Shown here in pieces: positions 62,377-64,000 of a DNA stretch of 64,000 bases; position 1 is the first letter of the stretch, and every line of letters begins with the position of its first letter. The translations under genes and the position numbers were made by a program. Origin of the DNA: Halosimplex aquaticum. GTDB lineage: Archaea > Halobacteriota > Halobacteria > Halobacteriales > Haloarculaceae. The DNA lies in the NCBI RefSeq assembly GCF_028747785.1, contig NZ_CP118158.1:4030001-4094000 (forward strand), written 5' to 3'. The notes under the pieces were generated by a model that searched no databases, had not been told where the DNA came from, and saw nothing but the letters and a program-made list of their open reading frames with translations.

Positions 62377-64000
62377 TCACTCCGCTCCGAGGATGTCCGC
62401 GAGGTGCTCGCGCATCGCGCCCATGAACGTCTCCCAGTACTCCCCGTAGGTGGTGTCGTAGGCGAGGTACGGCGTGAGGACGCACGAGCGGAGGACGGTC
62501 ACCGACCCGACCTCGTTCCACGCGTCCTCGGGGATCCCTAACTCGGCCGCGAACGCCCCGGGGACGTCGCCGTAGGCCTCGGCGTCGAGCGTCGTCTTCG
62601 ACGTGACGAAGTCCTTCGTGTAGACGGGGCCGTTCCGGTAGGAACACCGCTCGTAGAGCCCCTCGTTGAGGTCGTTCATCGCGTCGAGTCGCTCGTTGCC
62701 GACCTCGTTGAACGCGAAGTCGACGATGTTGAGGTCCGGACGGGTGACCGGCTGGACCGCGACGCGGCGGTCGCCGACCGCGATCTCGTCGGTCGATTCG
62801 AGCGAGTGGAAGAACCGGTGGGCCCCCTCGACTCCCCTCCCGACGAGCTGCCCGTACCCTTCGAGGGAGAGCGGGACGACGCGGTTGGCCGCCCAGACCG
62901 CCGCGGCGGTCGCCCCCGGCTTGGACCCTTCGAGGATGTAGCTGCCGAGGCGATCGGGCATCTCGGCGCTCTCTTCCAGAATGTACGGCGCCGAGTACGA
63001 TATCGTGTCGAGCGCGCGCTCGTCTCGGACGACGAACCCGCCCGCCGCGTACGGGACGAACCCCATCTTGTGCGGGTCGACCGTGATCGAGTCCGCGCGG
63101 GAGAACGCCCGGTAGGCCTCGTAGACGTGTTCCGGGGGCCAGTCCGTCTCCCGGTCGACGACGTCCAGTTCGTCCAGTACCTCTCGGACGCGGTCGATCT
63201 CCGCGAACTCCCTGTCCTCGACGAACGAGGCGCGGGCGTAGCCCCCGTAGGCCGCGTCGACGTGGAGGGAGAAGGAGACGCCTCGATCCTCGTAGTCCGC
63301 CCGGAGGTCGGCGATCTCGTGGATCGGATCGACGGCGCCCTCCTCGGTGCTGCCGGCGCTCGGGATCACTGCCAGGACCGGCGTCTCCTCGGCGACGAGG
63401 CCGTCGATCGTCTCCGCGAGGCGGTCGACGTCCATGCGGTACTCCTCGTCCACCTCGACGGGAATCAGGTGGTCCTGCCCGATGCCGAGGAGGTCGACGG
63501 CCTTCGCCAGCGAGTAGTGGCGCGACATCGGGACGAGGACCTTTCCGAGCGACCCCGGTTCGGTCCCTGTCCCCCGGGCGGAGTGCCGTCGAACGGCGTC
63601 GAGCACCCCCGCATCGCGGGCAGCGGAGAGCAGATCGAGGATCCGATCGGTCGGCAGGTTCAACAGCTCCCACTCCTCGTCCGTATCGAGCAGGTCCGGT
63701 TCGACCTCCCGGACGGCGAGCGGGACCGAGGCGAGGTTGCGCGCGATCCACAGCCCCTCGTAGTTCGCGACCGTCCCGTCGGCGGTGATGTGGCCCCACG
63801 CGCGCTCGGGGTCGTACCCGAACAGGCCGGCGAACTGCTCGCCGACTTCGAGTTCGAGCTCCGTCGTCGCCGGCGCCGACTCGTAGGCGACGTTGTTCGG
63901 GTTGTAGAGGATGGTCGCCATGTACGCGAGGTTGGCGGCCATGAGCGTGTCGGCGTTCATGTGGCCGAGGTAGCGCGGCGAGAACCAGGGCATCGAGGAG
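62377..64000 (-). CDS. Pyridoxal-phosphate group II decarboxylase (tyrosine/glutamate type; 5' end missing)
   Basis: At least 541 residues, open to the right edge of the window. An internal Met at 63993 begins MPWFSPRYLGHMNADTL, but tyrosine-decarboxylase relatives have this segment well inside the protein, so the true start lies outside. LILYNPNN-type text (ATILYNPNNVAYES) and AWGHITADGTVANYEGLW are conserved early blocks; SITVDPHKMGFVPYAAGG holds the PLP-binding Lys, and LHVDAAYGGYA the Asp for the ring nitrogen. It resembles the long bacterial tyrosine decarboxylases more than the archaeal MfnA. The substrate could be tyrosine, glutamate or another aromatic acid. It follows 48 bp upstream of the ArsN2-like gene. 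Confidence 0.85.
   Translation of the reverse strand, partial: SSMPWFSPRYLGHMNADTLMAANLAYMATILYNPNNVAYESAPATTELELEVGEQFAGLFGYDPERAWGHITADGTVANYEGLWIARNLASVPLAVREVEPDLLDTDEEWELLNLPTDRILDLLSAARDAGVLDAVRRHSARGTGTEPGSLGKVLVPMSRHYSLAKAVDLLGIGQDHLIPVEVDEEYRMDVDRLAETIDGLVAEETPVLAVIPSAGSTEEGAVDPIHEIADLRADYEDRGVSFSLHVDAAYGGYARASFVEDREFAEIDRVREVLDELDVVDRETDWPPEHVYEAYRAFSRADSITVDPHKMGFVPYAAGGFVVRDERALDTISYSAPYILEESAEMPDRLGSYILEGSKPGATAAAVWAANRVVPLSLEGYGQLVGRGVEGAHRFFHSLESTDEIAVGDRRVAVQPVTRPDLNIVDFAFNEVGNERLDAMNDLNEGLYERCSYRNGPVYTKDFVTSKTTLDAEAYGDVPGAFAAELGIPEDAWNEVGSVTVLRSCVLTPYLAYDTTYGEYWETFMGAMREHLADILGAE

Overview
The window is chromosomal DNA of an extremely halophilic archaeon (class Halobacteria). 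The evidence is the high G+C, strongly acidic proteins, Tat-type (twin-arginine) export signals, a CetZ tubulin-like protein, an archaeal Orc1/Cdc6, oxidative pentose-degradation genes, and many start codons placed 24-35 nt downstream of an archaeal TATA box, as in leaderless transcripts. The genus cannot be fixed from the sequence. No rRNA, tRNA, insertion sequence, prophage or CRISPR array was recognised.

Layout. 1-11.4 kb: the start of a secreted protein cut by the left edge, a PfkB sugar kinase, mutL, an ABC-2 exporter cluster (one ATPase, two permeases, a small membrane protein), then a divergent operon of a Tat-exported solute-binding protein, a membrane-anchored subtilase and a membrane-tethered winged-helix regulator. 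11.5-14.1 kb: a degenerate Nudix protein, a Gfo/Idh/MocA oxidoreductase and an IclR regulator. 14.6-35.4 kb: a carbohydrate locus with a secreted GH51 arabinofuranosidase, a five-gene peptide/oligosaccharide-type ABC importer, a cytoplasmic GH51, a deoxypentonate dehydratase, an IclR regulator of XacR type, pentonate dehydratase, pentose dehydrogenase, a second large binding protein and an iron-ADH-like protein. The layout suggests that arabinose polymers are cut outside, imported as oligomers, cut again inside and oxidised by a Weimberg-type route. The lactonase and the final semialdehyde dehydrogenase are not in the window. A shared palindrome, TCCGA-N5-TCGGA, lies upstream of the three catabolic genes and probably defines the regulon.

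35.5-43.3 kb: a large surface glycoprotein, two unknown proteins, cetZ, and a candidate replication origin (41.15-41.99 kb) with nine copies of an unusual 19-bp repeat upstream of orc1/cdc6. 43.5-50.6 kb: a PiT-type transporter, mutS, a methyltransferase, and a sugar isomerase/oxidoreductase pair. 50.8-64 kb: a GT39-like membrane glycosyltransferase, a Thr-Pro-rich lipoprotein, a thioredoxin-reductase-like flavoprotein, two small membrane proteins, otsB-otsA (trehalose), an M48 protease, katG, an ArsN2-like acetyltransferase and a PLP decarboxylase cut by the right edge.

The observations most worth following are the origin repeat array, the pentose operator, the subtilase/regulator operon, and several enzymes whose hallmark residues have changed (sugar kinase, Nudix, iron-ADH, PiT).
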